The position numbers and the translations under genes are program-made. From positions 1 through 64,000 of the IMG/VR virus record IMGVR_UViG_3300044612_001159: DNA of 64,000 nt. One strand, 5' to 3'. Positions 61,672-64,000 of this stretch are shown piece after piece. The notes under the pieces were generated by a model. It saw nothing but the letters and a program-made list of their open reading frames with translations. It did no database searches and was not told the DNA's origin. The stretch comes from a virus. The number at the start of each line of letters is the position of its first letter. Within the stretch, counting starts at the first letter, position 1.

Positions 61672-62544
61672 TTAATTACGAATATATGATGTATTGCCAA
61701 TTAAAATCTTTGACAAAGATGAAAAATACTCTGTAAAAGTTTTAAATGTATTACGGCTTACATATGAGGCAGCAGACACTGCAGTTGCTACTGAACTTCC
61801 AGCAGTTGATGTTGGAGATCCATTATATTTAGTAATTTTAACCGAACCAGGAGCAACCATATCAAGACCAGGGCCTGTATTTGTTGCTGCCTCTAGTTGA
61901 GTTGCGCTACCAAGTGCACCAACACCTGTCACTCCACTAACGCATGACGGAAACCCAACAACGTCTCGTCGTCGGTCATTTCCTACCGCAACAAATACTG
62001 GAACATTGCTTGCGGTTAAAGATGACACAGCATTGATGGTAACTGTATCGTTTGTACATAGTGCAAGGTTTCCTGCACTTACTGAAGACTGGCTAACTGA
62101 AAGAGCATCAATACTGTACTTAGCAGCATTCTTTGATACCCAGTCAAATGCTAATGCCAAGGCTCTTGCATCTCCCCTTGAATTTCCAAGTGATGTAACA
62201 TCATTAAATCTAATAAAAACAATCTTTAGATTTGGATTAACAGTTAGGGCAGACTTTACCATTGCATCGCCGTGGTATGTAGCATTGTTGATTGATGCTG
62301 GCCATGGGGCAGACGCTGCACCCTTGCCCTCCATAAACAACTCTCCATTAGGGCAAGACATGTTTTGAGAAGCAATCTTTGACTTTACAGTTGTAAAGCA
62401 AACCTCATGAATAATTTGAGGGAAGTTATTAGAATTGATAGCAGTATCAATAATTGCCAAAACTCTTTCATCGTTTGCTTGTACTGGCTGTACTGTGCTA
62501 ATTACGAATAGTGCTGATAGTATTGCTAGTAGTGCCTTTTTCAT
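61672..62544 (-). CDS. Secreted subtilisin-like (S8) protease
   Basis: 290 residues. Signal peptide 1-23 (LLAILSALFVISTVQPVQA). Catalytic-type residues: D33 in LAIIDTA, H91 in TYHGDAMV, oxyanion N189 in VAVGND and S251 in AGSSVATAV (replacing G-T-S-M-A). Secreted serine protease, perhaps acting on cell-surface proteins; unusual in a phage. ACAAGGAG precedes the ATG. Confidence 0.82.
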   Translation of the reverse strand: MKKALLAILSALFVISTVQPVQANDERVLAIIDTAINSNNFPQIIHEVCFTTVKSKIASQNMSCPNGELFMEGKGAASAPWPASINNATYHGDAMVKSALTVNPNLKIVFIRFNDVTSLGNSRGDARALALAFDWVSKNAAKYSIDALSVSQSSVSAGNLALCTNDTVTINAVSSLTASNVPVFVAVGNDRRRDVVGFPSCVSGVTGVGALGSATQLEAATNTGPGLDMVAPGSVKITKYNGSPTSTAGSSVATAVSAASYVSRNTFKTFTEYFSSLSKILIGNTSYIRN

Positions 62545-62569
62545 TTTTCTCCTTGTTATTTTTATTTGT

Positions 62570-62752
62570 TTATTCTTTTATTCTTACAACTAATTGGCAT
62601 GGGTCGCCTCCTGCTTCCCACTCTTCTTGTTCTTCTTCACTCATGTAGGGATCTCCATCATGAGTGTTACAGAATGGCTCTGTTATCCATCCTCGCTCAA
62701 TACCATTTGAAAGCCAGATACCGAACTCGTCTAGATCTTCATCTTCTATCAT
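62570..62752 (-). CDS. Small acidic protein, 60 aa
   Basis: MIEDEDLDEFGIWLSNGIER then MSEEEQEEWEAGGDPC. Very acidic, possibly a DNA mimic. TATACT six bases before the ATG (leaderless). Similar small proteins occur in actinophages as I recall. Confidence 0.65.
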   Translation of the reverse strand: MIEDEDLDEFGIWLSNGIERGWITEPFCNTHDGDPYMSEEEQEEWEAGGDPCQLVVRIKE

Positions 62753-62775
62753 ATTATAAGTATACCCAACAATAC

Positions 62776-63306
62776 CTAGTTTGTCAATTCGCCAATATAA
62801 TTTAAATTAATAATACATCTAATCTTAGAGTCTGTTTGTGATACTCCAGAATGCATTACATTTGAATCAAACATAACAAGCCTATTTTCTACACTGTCTA
62901 CTTTTGATCCGTCTTCAAAAATGGTATATCCATTATTACTATTTAAATAAAATATTGCTGTTGTATTATTAAACTCAGTATCTGAATGCATGCCACCAAC
63001 TACTGGGACGCTTGTCCTTGTGCCAAGATTCACCTTTACTCTATATATGTATGAAGGATTTATTTTTTTTATTAACGGATCTAATACATTATAAAAATCT
63101 GATTTAATTTCATTTTTTAGACATAGTGTATTAAAAAATTGAAACTTATCTAGTCCATACTCTTCGTCTGAAGACACCACAATTGGACTATAAAACCAAG
63201 GGAAATTACCACCTAGAACGGTATTCTGAATAGTTTTAAAATCATTTTCATTTAAAAAGTTATCTAAAATTTTAATTTTTTCTCCTAAAACTTTAAGCAG
63301 TAACAA
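62776..63306 (-). CDS. 2OG-Fe(II) oxygenase
   Basis: 176 residues: GGMHSDTEF with H107-S-D109, YLNSNNGYTIF, MFDSNVMHSG with H152, R163. Smallest oxygenase of the set; lacks the NDDYEGGEL segment. Overlaps the Ntn-hydrolase gene by 14 bases, so both come from one regulated promoter. Confidence 0.82.
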   Translation of the reverse strand: MLLLKVLGEKIKILDNFLNENDFKTIQNTVLGGNFPWFYSPIVVSSDEEYGLDKFQFFNTLCLKNEIKSDFYNVLDPLIKKINPSYIYRVKVNLGTRTSVPVVGGMHSDTEFNNTTAIFYLNSNNGYTIFEDGSKVDSVENRLVMFDSNVMHSGVSQTDSKIRCIINLNYIGELTN

Positions 63307-63817
63307 CGTCTACTGGACCCATGCAAGATGGGCTAAACTTAATTGCTGCACTTACAGCCTGAAGCACTCTGTTTCTTGCATTTTTTTGCTTATCTGTTGC
63401 ATATAAAACACCATACGCATATTCCGCCCCAGATCCCATTGCGATATATGGGGTAGAGTATTTAGATAAAGACATGTCTACAGCACTGTGTTCATAAATC
63501 TCTCCACGAACTGCAATAATTAAACCAAGGTCTCCATCTTTTGTGGTATCAACCCAAAACTCATTATAGAACTCTCTCAGTTCTTTAATGAATTTAGTCT
63601 GCATAAATTTATCTGTATCCTTAATATTGGGTGCGGTTGGCTTAAAATTGTAACGAATTCTTTCTCCGTCTAATGCCCCAGCATATCCAATAAGGTATGG
63701 ACCTATCTTCCAAACCTTGGGTGCTTCAAGAGCAAGGATCGTTCCATCATCAGATGCACCACGATCTCCTGCCATGTAAACTTTACCTTCGTGTTTTAAT
63801 ACAGCAATACAGGTCAT
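63293..63817 (-). CDS. Proteasome-like Ntn hydrolase
   Basis: 174 residues. After removal of Met the chain starts with Thr: T1, D17 (AGDRG) and K33 (EAPK) sit exactly at the proteasome beta-subunit triad positions, and AMGSGAEYAYG matches the later GSG-x-x-Y/A-A-x-G element. Shorter than beta subunits and closer to HslV-like proteins. No propeptide and no ATPase partner here. Could be a phage protease acting on host or virion proteins. SD GGAGGGGC before the ATG. Confidence 0.8.
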   Translation of the reverse strand: MTCIAVLKHEGKVYMAGDRGASDDGTILALEAPKVWKIGPYLIGYAGALDGERIRYNFKPTAPNIKDTDKFMQTKFIKELREFYNEFWVDTTKDGDLGLIIAVRGEIYEHSAVDMSLSKYSTPYIAMGSGAEYAYGVLYATDKQKNARNRVLQAVSAAIKFSPSCMGPVDVVTA

Positions 63818-63824
63818 GCGAAAA

Positions 63825-63888
63825 GCCCCTCCAGATAGGTATAGTTAAGTATACCATTCCCTGAAGGGGCCGTCAAGTAGGCTCAATA
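63825..63888 (-). promoter_or_regulatory. Promoter and palindrome upstream of the Ntn hydrolase
   Basis: TTGACG-N17-TATACT on the minus strand, with the perfect palindrome GGTATA-N6-TATACC (63838-63855) covering the -10, and GCCCCT/AGGGGC outer arms (63825-63830, 63865-63870). Operator over the -10 suggests repression of the protease and oxygenase pair. Confidence 0.6.
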
Positions 63889-63892
63889 ATGA

Positions 63893-64000
63893 CTAATTAG
63901 CCTTTTTATCTACCGTTTTAAACGCTTCATTTATTTCTGATATTGTGAGTTTTCCATCGTCCAAAAAAGCCCTTGCAAGCCTTTCAACAACAGAAGCAAC
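63893..64000 (-). CDS. Partial gene at right edge (C-terminal 35 aa)
   Basis: Open leftward from the window edge to TAG at 63893: VERLARAFLDDGKLTISEIN and a Lys-rich end. The N-terminus lies outside. Helical; not identifiable. Confidence 0.55.
   Translation of the reverse strand, partial: VASVVERLARAFLDDGKLTISEINEAFKTVDKKAN

Noticed and set aside
1-64000. Prophage integration module (integrase, attachment sites)
   Set aside because: No integrase-like protein and no tRNA-bounded direct repeat was seen; a lytic phage contig fits better.
1-64000. Insertion sequences or transposases
   Set aside because: No transposase motif or terminal repeats with target duplication found. The GIY-YIG-like gene could be mobile but shows no such borders.

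Overview
The window looks like part of a tailed bacteriophage genome. No capsid, portal, terminase, polymerase or integrase gene is visible, so it is only a segment. A WhiB-type regulator, a DUF7455-like zinc protein, AhpC/AhpD of actinobacterial type, many leaderless promoters and CRP/GlxR-like palindromes point to an actinobacterial host. The low GC content and the gene set fit a phage of low-GC freshwater actinobacteria; that host assignment is inference.

Layout. (1) 1-23.7 kb reads leftward. It holds a cluster of 2-oxoglutarate/Fe(II) oxygenases (2OGX) with two DUF6065-like proteins, and two blocks of tail-fibre and virion genes, including FN3, Mtd-N-like, collagen-like, (TP)n and (FFP)n proteins. 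Between the blocks is an island with a GT11 fucosyltransferase-like protein, a GDP-mannose 3,5-epimerase, another 2OGX and a lone rightward lysozyme-like gene. A GT32-like transferase closes the region. (2) 23.7-27.3 kb holds a DHH-like protein, a DNA methyltransferase, a sulfotransferase-like protein and very small genes. (3) 27.3-41 kb is a rightward region of small genes. Composite control cassettes recur there: paired DnaA boxes, CRP-like palindromes, ATGTCCGA boxes and promoters with a TTGTCAG box in the spacer. It also holds a GP88-family protein, a DUF932/TIGR03299-like protein, a tRNA-Asp and an iteron-like region near 39-39.7 kb. (4) 41-54 kb is mixed-strand and mostly leaderless. It holds eight more 2OGX genes, a pyrimidine-dimer glycosylase-like protein, a GIY-YIG-like protein, a HAD phosphatase, a CDGSH protein, four tRNAs, an APS-kinase/nucleotidyltransferase fusion, and a redox set (two GPx-like proteins, AhpC, AhpD) followed by thioredoxin. 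(5) 54-64 kb reads leftward: Hsp20, holin candidate, XapX-like, a luciferase-like flavoprotein, WhiB, a SLOG-like protein, a thermonuclease, an FmdB-like zinc ribbon, a CHAP endolysin, tRNA-Asn, a secreted subtilisin-like protease, another 2OGX and a proteasome-like Ntn hydrolase.

How it may fit together. Fifteen 2OGX genes in 64 kb, together with collagen-like, (TP)n and (FFP)n fibres, sugar-nucleotide and glycosyltransferase genes and a possible PAPS/sulfotransferase pair, suggest a virion-modification system: prolyl (or other side-chain) hydroxylation followed by glycosylation or sulfation. This is a hypothesis. The peroxide-defence cluster could protect Fe(II) enzymes or the infected host. 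Domain assignments are by eye from motifs; no database search was run.
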